Assembly: GCA_018900975.1 (NCBI GenBank)
Contig: JAHIFK010000176.1
Span: 1 to 7,925 of the forward strand
Origin: Methanobacteriota archaeon
GTDB lineage: Archaea > Halobacteriota > Methanosarcinia > Methanosarcinales > Methanoperedenaceae
DNA: 7,925 nucleotides
Direction of reading: 5' to 3'
Position numbers and translations under genes: made by a program. Positions 1 through 6,806 of the stretch are shown here, in pieces. Numbering within the stretch: position 1 is the stretch's first letter; every line of letters starts with the position of its first letter. Under the pieces are notes generated by a model that was given only the letters and a program-made list of their open reading frames with translations, was not told the origin of the DNA and made no database searches.

Positions 1-435
1 CCTGTTGCAAGCGTATATATGAGATTGATAGCAAGGATACAGGAAATGCTTGTTGCAGGGTACCTGCTTGAGGGCTGGATAAATGAATTTGATCCGAAGG
101 GAATATTCATTAGGCAGCCGGAAAAACTCATGAATACAAGAGGCTTTGGCGTCTGGGAGGCGCCAAGAGGCTCATTAGGTCACTGGATTACGCAAAAGGA
201 TGGCGTGGTCTCAAATTATCAGATAATCACTCCTACAACGTGGAACGTTTCGCCGGGTGGTGTTATGGAAAAATCCCTGGAAGGAAGTCCAATATGCGCT
301 ATGGGGAACAAGTACGGGATCGACTGCTCAAACCCTGTCATTGTATTGCACATCGTGAGGAGCTTTGACCCCTGTAATGGATGTGCGGTGCATATTTTGG
401 ATCCCTCTGGGACATACCAGATCCAGGTTTTTTGA
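1..435 (+). CDS. [NiFe] hydrogenase large subunit, group 1-type, C-terminal fragment (5' end outside window)
   Basis: This is the last 144 codons of the catalytic subunit of a respiratory/uptake-type [NiFe] hydrogenase, which oxidises H2 and passes electrons through a small Fe-S subunit to the membrane. The frame is open from base 1, so the ATG at 19 is an internal Met and not the start. Visible family marks are the EAPRGSLGHW block with the following SNYQIITPTTWN segment, and the C-terminal DPCNGCAVH motif (C125, C128, H131 in visible numbering), whose two cysteines bind Ni and bridge Fe. Thirteen residues follow the His, as expected for the C-terminal peptide removed by a maturation endopeptidase. 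EKSLEGSPI and the overall pattern differ from the group 3b alpha subunit in this window, so it is a second, distinct hydrogenase. Its small subunit and any cytochrome b would lie upstream, outside the window. The stop TGA directly abuts the stop of the convergent protease gene. A T6 run at 428-433 could aid transcription termination. Assignment to group 1 is confident; the subgroup is not determined. Confidence 0.93.
   Translation, partial: PVASVYMRLIARIQEMLVAGYLLEGWINEFDPKGIFIRQPEKLMNTRGFGVWEAPRGSLGHWITQKDGVVSNYQIITPTTWNVSPGGVMEKSLEGSPICAMGNKYGIDCSNPVIVLHIVRSFDPCNGCAVHILDPSGTYQIQVF
428..433 (+). terminator. Oligo-T run at the end of the group 1 hydrogenase gene
   Basis: Six T residues run into the TGA stop of the plus-strand hydrogenase gene. 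Archaeal RNA polymerase can terminate at oligo-T runs in the non-template strand, and there is no spacer with the convergent gene, so this is the only candidate stop signal in view. It may simply be the two Phe/stop codons; evidence is weak. Confidence 0.25.
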
Positions 436-885
436 CTAAAGTTCCCTTATCACCATTTCTATTAGCAAGGGAAGAGCCTCCTTCACTTTTGGGGACAACT
501 CAGTGCTCCAGTCTATCTTCTCTGGTTCCACACCCAGAAGCACTATCTCAGGGGGTAATTTGAATGCTTCCGAAGTTATCATGATATCCATAAAGTTCAT
601 TCCATGCATGCTCAACCCGAAAGCAGGTTCCCATTTTTCATGTATTGGGTCGCAGATGAACCTGTAAACTGTGCCTGACGATTTACCTCCTTTGCAGGCA
701 TCCAGTATAATGGCTTTATCTTTGCCGTCCATTGCTTCTATTGCGTAGAAGGCATCTGTTCCAGCATCGAAAATCTCAACAGCCGCCGGGAGCCCCATCT
801 CTCTTAGCTTCAAAACAGCATGTATCCCAACGCCATCATCGCCCATGATGCTATTTCCGATCCCAATAACACTGACACTTTTCAT
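436..885 (-). CDS. [NiFe] hydrogenase maturation endopeptidase (HycI/HyaD/HybD family)
   Basis: This 149-residue cytosolic protease (usual length about 150-165) removes the C-terminal peptide of a hydrogenase large subunit once nickel is in place. The N-terminal GIGNSIMGDDGVGIHA block is the family signature. The acidic residue after the first Asp (D17), the Asp of ILDACKGG (D62) and the His of LSMHGM (H94) line up with the three nickel-sensing ligands known in E. coli HybD (Glu16, Asp62, His93). GVEPEKIDWSTELSP near the C-terminus is also typical. The gene is last in the group 3b operon. Only 4 bases separate its ATG from the stop of the large subunit gene, so the group 3b alpha subunit is the obvious substrate. 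It could also serve the convergent group 1 enzyme, which ends one base away, but these proteases are usually specific for one enzyme. The ribosome site is weak, which suggests translation coupled to the gene before it. Confidence 0.95.
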   Translation of the reverse strand: MKSVSVIGIGNSIMGDDGVGIHAVLKLREMGLPAAVEIFDAGTDAFYAIEAMDGKDKAIILDACKGGKSSGTVYRFICDPIHEKWEPAFGLSMHGMNFMDIMITSEAFKLPPEIVLLGVEPEKIDWSTELSPKVKEALPLLIEMVIREL

Positions 886-889
886 TTTT

Positions 890-2215
890 TTACCGGTTAA
901 TGAATTTTACATCAACAAGATGCGTTGAGCATGAGATACAGGGATCATAAGCTCTCACCAGCATTTCCAGAGAACCGGTTATCTCTTCATCGCTTTTATC
1001 AAGTATTTCCGGCACAAGTTTTTCCATATCCCTTTCAATATTATTAAGATTTTGACTTGTAGGAATAATACAATTGGCGTTTTTGATGATCCCTTTCTCA
1101 TCTATCTCATAGTTGTGAAAAAGAGTCCCGCGAGGCGCTTCCACAGCCCCCACGCCATTACCTGCTTTGACAGGGATCCTTGATCCTTCGTTCAATCCCA
1201 CCACGATCTCTTCATCATAATTTATTCCAGTATTCTTTATATCCTGTACTATTGAAATTGCTTCATTAAAACAGTGCACGCTTTCAACCATTTGTGCAAC
1301 AGTATTCAGATATGGGTTGATGCACCATGGTTTTATCCCAAGGGCAGAAGCAGTCTCTTTCGCTTCCGGATGAAGTTTATCATAATTCAAATTGAACCGC
1401 GCAAGTGAACCCACGGCATAAGACTCGCGGCTAAGTTTAGTATGCTTTGCAGAAGAATGCGCGACAACAAACTCATTAGTAACTTTTTTGTATTCCTTTT
1501 TATTCATCCTCACCCCATCAGATGAGCCAACGTCCCCGGTCAAGAGCGGATATTCGCCATCATCGCCAACGAGCGCAACGTACTCTGTTTCCCGCTCAAA
1601 TTCGGGGAAACTGAATGTAGAAATTAACTTCACTGTAGCCTCAATATCATGCCGCATCCCTTCTAAAATGGCAAGCATTGCATCAAGATCCTTTTCCTTC
1701 GGCAGCTTAGTAAATCCACCTACGGTCGCAGAGATGGGATGGATATGGCGCCCAGCCAGGATGCCGCACAGGTCATTACAGTTCTTCTTAAGTCGTAATG
1801 CCCGTCTGATAACCTCGTTGTGCGTCTCGATCAACGGCACGAAACTTTTAACTCCCAGAAGGTCGGGCGCTGCCAGGAAATAAATGTGCAATAAGTGGCT
1901 GTCAAGCATCTCAAAATGAAGGAGGAGCTTCCTGAGTTTTATTGTCTGCCCGGAAGGCGTGATAGAAAGCGCATCTTCAGCAGCCTGTATCGACGCAAGC
2001 GAATGCGAGCAGGAACAGATACCGCATATCCTGCTTGTTATATGCTGCGCTTCAAAGATGGAACGACCTCTAAGTAGCCCTTCAAAGAAACGGGGCGCTT
2101 CTACAATGTCAAGGTGACAGGTTTCCAGCCTGCCTTCTTTTACATTTACAACTATTTTACCATGACCTTCGACTCTTGTTATATACTCAGAATTAATGTT
2201 AACGTCCCTGTGCAT
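890..2215 (-). CDS. hydA: Group 3b [NiFe] hydrogenase, alpha (large, catalytic) subunit
   Basis: Catalytic subunit of a cytosolic, NAD(P)-linked sulfhydrogenase-type enzyme: it binds the Ni-Fe(CN)2CO site and interconverts H2 with protons and electrons. From the ATG at 2215 it has 441 residues, normal for HydA/ShyA. RVEGHGK near the N-terminus and RICGICSCSH (C64, C67) form the first Ni-ligand motif. The second is DPCISCSTH near the end (C426, C429, H432). The nine residues after that His are the probable peptide cut off by the downstream protease; in the Pyrococcus enzyme I recall this tail as only about four residues. EAPRGTLFHNYEID and the CIIPTSQNLNNIE segment are also conserved. I prefer ATG 2215 to the in-frame TTG at 2224 because the bases before the ATG (GTTGATC, then AAA) match the archaeal Shine-Dalgarno core and contain that TTG. 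The gene overlaps the 3' end of the delta subunit gene by 17 bases, implying coupled translation. Confidence 0.96.
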   Translation of the reverse strand: MHRDVNINSEYITRVEGHGKIVVNVKEGRLETCHLDIVEAPRFFEGLLRGRSIFEAQHITSRICGICSCSHSLASIQAAEDALSITPSGQTIKLRKLLLHFEMLDSHLLHIYFLAAPDLLGVKSFVPLIETHNEVIRRALRLKKNCNDLCGILAGRHIHPISATVGGFTKLPKEKDLDAMLAILEGMRHDIEATVKLISTFSFPEFERETEYVALVGDDGEYPLLTGDVGSSDGVRMNKKEYKKVTNEFVVAHSSAKHTKLSRESYAVGSLARFNLNYDKLHPEAKETASALGIKPWCINPYLNTVAQMVESVHCFNEAISIVQDIKNTGINYDEEIVVGLNEGSRIPVKAGNGVGAVEAPRGTLFHNYEIDEKGIIKNANCIIPTSQNLNNIERDMEKLVPEILDKSDEEITGSLEMLVRAYDPCISCSTHLVDVKFINR

Positions 2216-2957
2216 TTTGATCAACTTCCCTGCATTTGTTATACATATTTATCTTATTTAAAATAAGGTCAAGTGCGATATTATATTTTGAAAGAACATC
2301 ATGCGCTCCCTTTTCATTCGGATCGCTCACAATACCACGGCAGCCGTAGCATATATTCCCGTTATTCACACACCATGAATCGCATCCCGCCCTTGTAACA
2401 GGACCGAGGCATCCCACGCCTTTATCGAACATGCATACATTCTCATTATGTTTACACTCAACACATACTGCGTAGTCGGGCACATAGTAAGGAATGCCCT
2501 GCAGGGCGGCTTTTAAAACCTCTACGAACTCAGGAATATATACAGGGCAGCCAGTTACGGAATAATCAACTTTCACGACCTGATGGACTGCCTTTGTTTT
2601 TTCTGTCGGGAAAAAGTGGTACTGTGAACCATATACATACTCCCTGATATCATCAAGGTCAAAGTTATTTTTCATTCCATTTACACCACCTATGGCAGCG
2701 CAGGAACCATAAGCTATCAATATCCTTGACCTTTCCCTTATCTCTTTTATACGTTCAACAGCATGCTCATCCGTGATACTTCCTTCTATGATCGCGATAT
2801 CAAGCTCCCCCTTCCATTTTTCCGACATGACTTCCCTGAATTCAACAACATCTACTATATTCAATACATCAAGGAGAGTTTCCCCCATATTCGTAACCTG
2901 CAACTGGCACCCCTCGCAGCATGCAAAATCAAAAAATGCCACTTTTGGTTTTCCCAT
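2199..2957 (-). CDS. hydD: Group 3b [NiFe] hydrogenase, delta (small, electron-transfer) subunit
   Basis: This 252-residue small subunit carries electrons between the Ni-Fe site in alpha and the beta/gamma diaphorase part. The proximal [4Fe-4S] cluster ligands are visible as CCEGC (C14, C17), the Cys of AYGSCAAIGG (C86) and TGCP (C137). A second half with eight more cysteines (C165, C168, C175, C183, C192, C196, C203, C206) supplies ligands for the medial and distal [4Fe-4S] clusters. The spacing CVEC, CLGPVTRAGC and CYGC is typical of group 3b HydD/ShyD. There is no Tat signal peptide, so the enzyme is cytoplasmic, unlike group 1 small subunits. Translation starts at an ATG preceded by a perfect AAGGAGG site nine bases upstream, one base after the gamma subunit stop. 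Residues after about 240 are encoded by DNA that overlaps the alpha start region. Confidence 0.96.
   Translation of the reverse strand: MGKPKVAFFDFACCEGCQLQVTNMGETLLDVLNIVDVVEFREVMSEKWKGELDIAIIEGSITDEHAVERIKEIRERSRILIAYGSCAAIGGVNGMKNNFDLDDIREYVYGSQYHFFPTEKTKAVHQVVKVDYSVTGCPVYIPEFVEVLKAALQGIPYYVPDYAVCVECKHNENVCMFDKGVGCLGPVTRAGCDSWCVNNGNICYGCRGIVSDPNEKGAHDVLSKYNIALDLILNKINMYNKCREVDQNAQGR
2216..2230 (-). promoter_or_regulatory. Ribosome site that fixes the alpha subunit start at ATG 2215
   Basis: On the minus strand GGGAAGTTGATC is followed by AAA and then ATG. It resembles the archaeal 16S-complementary sequence GGAGGTGATC, with TGATC exact and the G-rich part imperfect. The alternative TTG start at 2224 falls inside this site, which argues for the ATG at 2215. 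The site lies within the coding end of the delta gene. Confidence 0.5.
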
Positions 2958-2958
2958 A

Positions 2959-3795
2959 TTAAAATGCCTCCTTCAAATGTTTGATCTCTTCATAATTAAA
3001 AACCGGCCCGTCCTGGCAGCAGTATAAATTCTGTATCTGGCAGTGACCGCATTTACCTACACCGCATTTCATATGCCTTTCAAGGGAGATCATGATCTGT
3101 CGTTCGGGAACATTCCTGGATAGCAGTTCTTTTATTACGGGCTTATACACAGCCGGAGGTCCTACCAGCGCTACAAATGTCCTTTCAGGTTCGATATTGA
3201 CGCCCGGGATAAGGGTAGTGATAAGTCCCACCTTACCTGTCCAGTCCGGAGTGCCGCAATCAACAGTACTTTCAAAATATACGTCTTTTCTTTTTTTCCA
3301 ATCATTGATCTCGTCGAGGAAGAGCATATTTCCCGGATTTCTGCATCCAAAAAGAATATTGATTTTTCCGAAATCCTTGCGGTTGTCAAATACATACCTG
3401 ATAAAAGAACGAAGTGGAGCAATACCCAATCCGCATGCAATGATCAGAAGGTCTTTTCCTCCAAGCATCCTCACAGGGAAGCCTTTCCCGAAAGGTCCTC
3501 TAATTCCGATCACATCTCCTGCTTTCAGTTTGTGCAGTGCGTTCGTGACTTTTCCAGCGGCTCTTACGCATATTTCAAAAGATACATTATTAGTTGGAGA
3601 AGAAGACAATGATATTGGTATTTCACCTGCGCCGAATACTGATACCATGACAAACTGCCCGGGCTCAAAGCCAAGCCTCTGGCTGCCTTCCAGCGCTATT
3701 TCAAACAGCTTCTCACTTTCTGTCAACTGTTTAATGCCAAGGATCGTCCCTTTTTTTATGCAATATGCAGAGTCTTTTAAAATTATTTTATCCAT
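2959..3795 (-). CDS. hydG: Group 3b [NiFe] hydrogenase, gamma (FAD/NAD(P)-binding) subunit
   Basis: A 278-residue diaphorase subunit of the ferredoxin-NADP reductase superfamily that links the hydrogenase to NAD(P)(H). An N-terminal FAD barrel (about residues 15-105) contains EPGQFVMV and PISLSSSP, the hydrogenase-gamma version of the flavin-binding RxYS motif. A nucleotide-binding domain follows (about 110-235), with IIACGLGIAPLRS as the pyridine-nucleotide loop and VGPPAVYKPV near its end. The C-terminus has the [2Fe-2S] ligand pattern C244-C249-C252-C260 ending in QDGPVF, as in dihydroorotate dehydrogenase B electron-transfer subunits; C259 is an extra neighbouring Cys. NAD versus NADP preference cannot be read from the sequence. 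The gene overlaps the 3' end of the beta subunit gene by 13 bases and stops one base before the delta ATG. Its own Shine-Dalgarno is weak, again suggesting coupling. Confidence 0.95.
   Translation of the reverse strand: MDKIILKDSAYCIKKGTILGIKQLTESEKLFEIALEGSQRLGFEPGQFVMVSVFGAGEIPISLSSSPTNNVSFEICVRAAGKVTNALHKLKAGDVIGIRGPFGKGFPVRMLGGKDLLIIACGLGIAPLRSFIRYVFDNRKDFGKINILFGCRNPGNMLFLDEINDWKKRKDVYFESTVDCGTPDWTGKVGLITTLIPGVNIEPERTFVALVGPPAVYKPVIKELLSRNVPERQIMISLERHMKCGVGKCGHCQIQNLYCCQDGPVFNYEEIKHLKEAF
2967..2973 (-). promoter_or_regulatory. Strong Shine-Dalgarno of the delta subunit gene
   Basis: AAGGAGG lies nine bases before the hydD ATG and inside the last codons of the gamma gene. It is the best ribosome site in the operon, so the small subunit can be translated independently of the gene before it. 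Confidence 0.7.
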
Positions 3796-4829
3796 GTTTC
3801 GATTAATGATTTAAGCGTCTCTTTAAGCCTGATACCCGCCATGCAAGTACGGCTGCACCTTCCGCACCCTGTGCAGAAAAACCGTGAAAATCTATCTACG
3901 GAATACCTGAATTTCCGGTAATAACGATGCCTTTGCCTTTCTTTGCGAGCCTTTCTAAAATTTTTACCCCCTGCTACTTTTGCGAATGGGTCAAGCTGGC
4001 ATGAATCCCATACGCGATACCGCTTTCCTGCAGTGAGAAAAAGGTTTATCTCATCTTTTATATCAAAGCAGTAACAGGTGGGACATACAGTGGTACAATT
4101 CCCGCATGCCAGGCACCTTTCATCAAGATCGTCCCATACCTTGCTCTCAAATGACCTGTCAAAAAGATCGGGAATAAATTTCGATTCGATCGGGAGTTCA
4201 ATCTTGAATAATGCCCTTTTCTTTTCGCGAAATGATGCCAGCTCATTCAGATGGCGTGTTTGCGCGCTCTTGAAAAAACCTGCGTTTTCGATGATCTCTT
4301 CCCCTGCCCGGGTATTGATGTGGACGATAAAATAATCTCCCAGGTCGGTGAAAAATAGATCATATCCGCAATCGGGCAGATGTGTGTCCATCAGGCGGCA
4401 ATTCGCAAATTCATCGCAATATTCATTGCATTCAAGCCCGATGATCTTGATATTTTGCCTGCGGATAAGATAATTATGGTCTTCCGGATGTTCTGAAAAT
4501 ACCATATTCAAACACTGTATCCCGGCAATATCACAGGTATGGACTCCAAACAGGATCATTTCTTCAGACTCTGTTACCGCATCCGCGTTGAGCCCCTTGC
4601 TAATATCATACTCAAGCAGTGTTTCATGTACGGGCATAAAGTATTTTTTGGGAGGAAGGATAGTAGGGATATATTTGAGTGCAATTTCATCGCCAGAATT
4701 TACTTCTTCAAATGAATAGTTATTATATCCTCTGGATACAGGCGCTGCCAGTTTATTCAGCTTTGAAAGTGTGGAGATGAAGCTGTTGAGCTCTTCTTTT
4801 TTTAAAATCGCATACTGGTTGTCCGGCAT
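3783..4829 (-). CDS. hydB: Group 3b [NiFe] hydrogenase, beta (4Fe-4S) subunit
   Basis: A 348-residue iron-sulfur subunit, first gene of the operon, which relays electrons between the flavin subunit gamma and the hydrogenase module; the homologous Pyrococcus subunit was linked to sulfur/polysulfide reduction. The N-terminal two thirds carry the family marks FGVHTCDIAGIQ (about 94-105) and DLFFTDLGD (about 157-165). The C-terminal third has two ferredoxin-like [4Fe-4S] motifs: C239-C242-C245-C249, in a CPTCYCFDIKDE context, and C319-C322-C325-C329. Extra cysteines at 134, 138, 144 and 154 form a cluster-like patch in the middle. The 290-318 stretch between the ferredoxin motifs is strongly basic (many Arg/Lys). 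The start is a clear ATG, about 45 bases downstream of a strong TATA box, with only a poor Shine-Dalgarno. It overlaps the gamma gene at its 3' end. Confidence 0.94.
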   Translation of the reverse strand: MPDNQYAILKKEELNSFISTLSKLNKLAAPVSRGYNNYSFEEVNSGDEIALKYIPTILPPKKYFMPVHETLLEYDISKGLNADAVTESEEMILFGVHTCDIAGIQCLNMVFSEHPEDHNYLIRRQNIKIIGLECNEYCDEFANCRLMDTHLPDCGYDLFFTDLGDYFIVHINTRAGEEIIENAGFFKSAQTRHLNELASFREKKRALFKIELPIESKFIPDLFDRSFESKVWDDLDERCLACGNCTTVCPTCYCFDIKDEINLFLTAGKRYRVWDSCQLDPFAKVAGGKNFRKARKERQRHRYYRKFRYSVDRFSRFFCTGCGRCSRTCMAGIRLKETLKSLIETWIK

Positions 4830-4873
4830 GTAAACCCACTCTTTACAATTGTTTGTTTATTATTGTATTTTTT

Positions 4874-4888
4874 TATATAAATAGCTTT
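4874..4888 (-). promoter_or_regulatory. Archaeal promoter (TATA box plus BRE-like purines) of the group 3b hydrogenase operon
   Basis: Read on the minus strand, 4881-4874 is TTTATATA, an exact match to the archaeal TATA consensus. It is preceded by GGAAAGC, a purine-rich stretch suited to the TFB recognition element. Transcription starting about 25 bases downstream would begin near 4851 and leave a leader of roughly 20 bases before the hydB ATG at 4829. No clear operator repeat is visible nearby. Confidence 0.75.
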
Positions 4889-4910
4889 CCGAAAAAGATA
4901 TTAGTCAGTC

Positions 4911-5278
4911 ATGCGCAATATGAAGATGATTTTAAGGTTTTTCAAGGGAAACATGAAATCATACGCAAAAAATATGAAATTCAACATTAAACAATACATT
5001 CTTAACTCAAACCCATTTCTGTTACTTACACAATGGTCGAAAAAGATCAGTTTCCCTGGCTTTGATCGTTTACCCCTTTATTACGTGGTTAGCTATTTTT
5101 TAATAACTTTGGTCAATACAACAAAATATACGGTTCCATTGGAACACTGATGGTTGTAATGCTCTGGTTATATATCAACTCCCTTGTACTGCTGATAGGT
5201 TTTGAATTAAACGCCAGCATCAGTCGCGCTCGCGACAGTTACGAGAACATTGACAAAATATTAGACGAAGCTGCATAA
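4911..5278 (+). pseudogene. Decayed YihY/BrkB-family membrane protein gene
   Basis: The frame ending in TAA at 5276-5278 reads NNFGQYNKIYGSIGTLMVV, MLWLYINSLVLLIGFELNAS and then a charged tail ending DEAA. This is the well-conserved last part (final loop and last transmembrane helix) of the YihY/UPF0761 family of inner membrane proteins, normally about 280-300 residues. Upstream the frame is closed by TAG at 5090 and TGA at 5063. The neighbouring frame reads a hydrophobic SLALIVYPFITWLAIF piece up to a T-run at 5095-5100, as if a frameshift and a small deletion had occurred there. The segment from the ATG at 4911 (an ILRFFKGNMKSYAKN-like start in a third frame) may be what is left of the N-terminus, with most of the middle lost; this part is tentative. 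Only about 120 codons' worth of DNA remains, so no functional channel or transporter is likely. The C-terminal identification (from about 5091) is confident. Confidence 0.75.
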
Positions 5279-5283
5279 ATGTA

Positions 5284-5314
5284 AAAGAGGAAAACATAAT
5301 ATCATTTTCTCTTT
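5284..5314. terminator. Weak AT-rich hairpin between convergent YihY remnant and mscS
   Basis: AAAGAG (5284-5289) and AAAA (5291-5294) can pair with TTTT (5305-5308) and CTCTTT (5309-5314), with one bulged G and a ten-base loop. The stem overlaps the mscS stop codon. It sits where the two convergent transcripts end, so it may be a bidirectional terminator, but it is AT-rich and weak. Confidence 0.25.
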
Positions 5315-6114
5315 ATTCCAACCTTTTTGTCATCCCCAAAATATACAGTCCTGTGCGGGAAAGGAATTTCAATGCCAGCTTCATCAAAAGCAGTCTTTAT
5401 CCCCATTATCAGCTCTGATCTTACATCGAACAATTTCTTTCTCTGTATCCATACCCTTGCCTCAAGATCTATGCTGGATTCTCCGAACTTCGTAATAATG
5501 ATCATGGGTTCAGGCTCCATGAGAATGTTTTCATTACTTTTCAAAACAGAATCAATTTTTTCAACCGCTTTCTGAATATTTTCCTTGAAAGCGATACCAA
5601 CGGGAATATCCAGCCGTCTTATCTCGTATCTTGATATATTGATTATCCTTGTGTTCGCCACTGTTGAATTCGGGATCCTCATATACCGGTTATCGAAAGT
5701 CCTTATCTTTGTGGAAAGAAGACCTATGTCAAGAACATAACCTGCCTGTCCATCGATCTCTATCGCTTCACCTATCTCAAAGGGTTTGTCTGCAATAAGG
5801 AAGAAACCTGAAATTATATTGGAAACCGATGTCTGGGCTGCAAACCCTATCACGATGCCCATTATTCCTGCTGCCGCAAGCACACCTGTGACGTTAATCT
5901 TGAATTCTGCAAGAACTGAGATTATCGTTGCAAGGATCAACACATAAAAAACGACGTTCCTGGTAATGCCTCCTATGTGGCTTCCGAGTTTAGCTGTCGC
6001 AATATTACCCGATACGCTTGAGATAAGCTTAGAGGCGATCATGCCAGTCACTAATATCAATATCGCCTTGAGTTCTGTGGAGTATTGCGCATAGATGTTG
6101 TAAAAGTCGATCAT
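5302..6114 (-). CDS. mscS: Small-conductance mechanosensitive channel (MscS family)
   Basis: A 270-residue membrane channel that opens under membrane tension to release solutes during osmotic downshock. It has the minimal MscS plan: TM1 about residues 14-35, TM2 about 52-69, and the pore-lining, Gly/Ala-rich TM3 about 74-108 running into FFLIADKPFEIGE. The cytoplasmic beta domain follows (about 110-165, including IRTFDNRYMRIPNS), then the C-terminal alpha/beta domain, ending with the characteristic PFPHRTVYF at 251-259. The length is close to that of E. coli MscS (286). No signal peptide or extra domain is present. Its ATG overlaps the TGA of the upstream DUF432-like gene by four bases (ATGA), so the two are almost certainly co-transcribed and translationally coupled. 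The downstream neighbour is the convergent YihY remnant. Confidence 0.95.
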   Translation of the reverse strand: MIDFYNIYAQYSTELKAILILVTGMIASKLISSVSGNIATAKLGSHIGGITRNVVFYVLILATIISVLAEFKINVTGVLAAAGIMGIVIGFAAQTSVSNIISGFFLIADKPFEIGEAIEIDGQAGYVLDIGLLSTKIRTFDNRYMRIPNSTVANTRIINISRYEIRRLDIPVGIAFKENIQKAVEKIDSVLKSNENILMEPEPMIIITKFGESSIDLEARVWIQRKKLFDVRSELIMGIKTAFDEAGIEIPFPHRTVYFGDDKKVGIKRK

Positions 6115-6806
6115 AATCCAAACTCCCTTGCTATGCCATATCTATCGAACCTTGTAAGCACGGTTCTTGTCACAGACATTTTCCGGTCGATCAATGGATG
6201 CGGGTTGATGGCTTTTGTTGTTGTTTTTGTGCCATATTCCACATTGAACTCATTTGTAGATATCACATAAATATATACCTTGTTCGTGAATAATCCGTTA
6301 TCCCCCTTAAAAAGGGACAGGTTCTCCGGCTCAATTACTATTTTTTTTATCTCCCTTGCAGCGTCTCCCCTATTGAGTATTCTGAGGGGCACAAGGGCAT
6401 CCTGCGTCTCAAACGGCAGGTCAATTTTGATTTGGGCATCTGCATATACGCACAGAGTTCCGCTGTGGACTTCACCGTGCCATGCATTCCTGCGATACTC
6501 GAAATACCTGTCTACCTCAATTGATTTTTCATTGCTTTTGAGAAATAATTTTGTTATAAGAGGAAGTTTCATGAAGAACTTGATCTGGGATTTCTGGGAA
6601 AGATGGAGACCATCTTTGAATTTTATTAAATAAGGTCTTTCATAAAAGTCTTTTCTCATCTCAAGTGACAAACTGCCGGAAAGACCTGCGATGGTATGCG
6701 AGGTCGCTGTTGTGATATTGACAGTAAAAGGGTCCAGCCTTTCAAATAAATACTCTTTTCCAAAAAAATCAAACTTCAGTGCCGCATCAATCTCGATATT
6801 TTCCAT
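6111..6806 (-). CDS. DUF432-like archaeal protein of unknown function, coupled to MscS
   Basis: A 231-residue soluble protein without transmembrane segments, signal peptide or recognisable catalytic motif. It appears beta-rich, with alternating hydrophobic stretches throughout. The central IKFFMKLPL segment, the RNAWHGEVHSGTLCVYADAQ block and the later VPLRILNRGDAAREIKKIVI stretch resemble the archaeal DUF432 family as I remember it; that is a pattern match by eye, not a search result. The gene ends inside the start codon of the MscS channel gene (ATGA overlap), so it probably works with that channel, for example as an accessory or sensor in the cytoplasm; this is inference. I chose the ATG at 6806; an in-frame TTG lies directly before it. 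No Shine-Dalgarno is seen upstream, which would suit a leaderless transcript. Confidence 0.7.
   Translation of the reverse strand: MENIEIDAALKFDFFGKEYLFERLDPFTVNITTATSHTIAGLSGSLSLEMRKDFYERPYLIKFKDGLHLSQKSQIKFFMKLPLITKLFLKSNEKSIEVDRYFEYRRNAWHGEVHSGTLCVYADAQIKIDLPFETQDALVPLRILNRGDAAREIKKIVIEPENLSLFKGDNGLFTNKVYIYVISTNEFNVEYGTKTTTKAINPHPLIDRKMSVTRTVLTRFDRYGIAREFGL

Noticed and set aside
1488..1883. 131-codon plus-strand open frame inside the alpha subunit gene
   Set aside because: It is antisense to conserved hydA sequence and of low-complexity Ser/Arg composition; a shadow frame.
3092..3814. 240-codon open frame on the plus strand opposite the gamma subunit
   Set aside because: It is antisense to a clear hydG gene, rich in Ser/Pro/Ile as expected for a shadow frame, and has no family resemblance.
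4911..5150. Stand-alone 79-residue small protein starting at ATG 4911
   Set aside because: Conserved YihY sequence crosses its stop in another frame, so it is better explained as part of a broken gene.
6280..6633. 117-codon plus-strand open frame opposite the DUF432-like gene
   Set aside because: It has no recognisable motif, and the opposite strand has the better coding pattern and a coupled neighbour.
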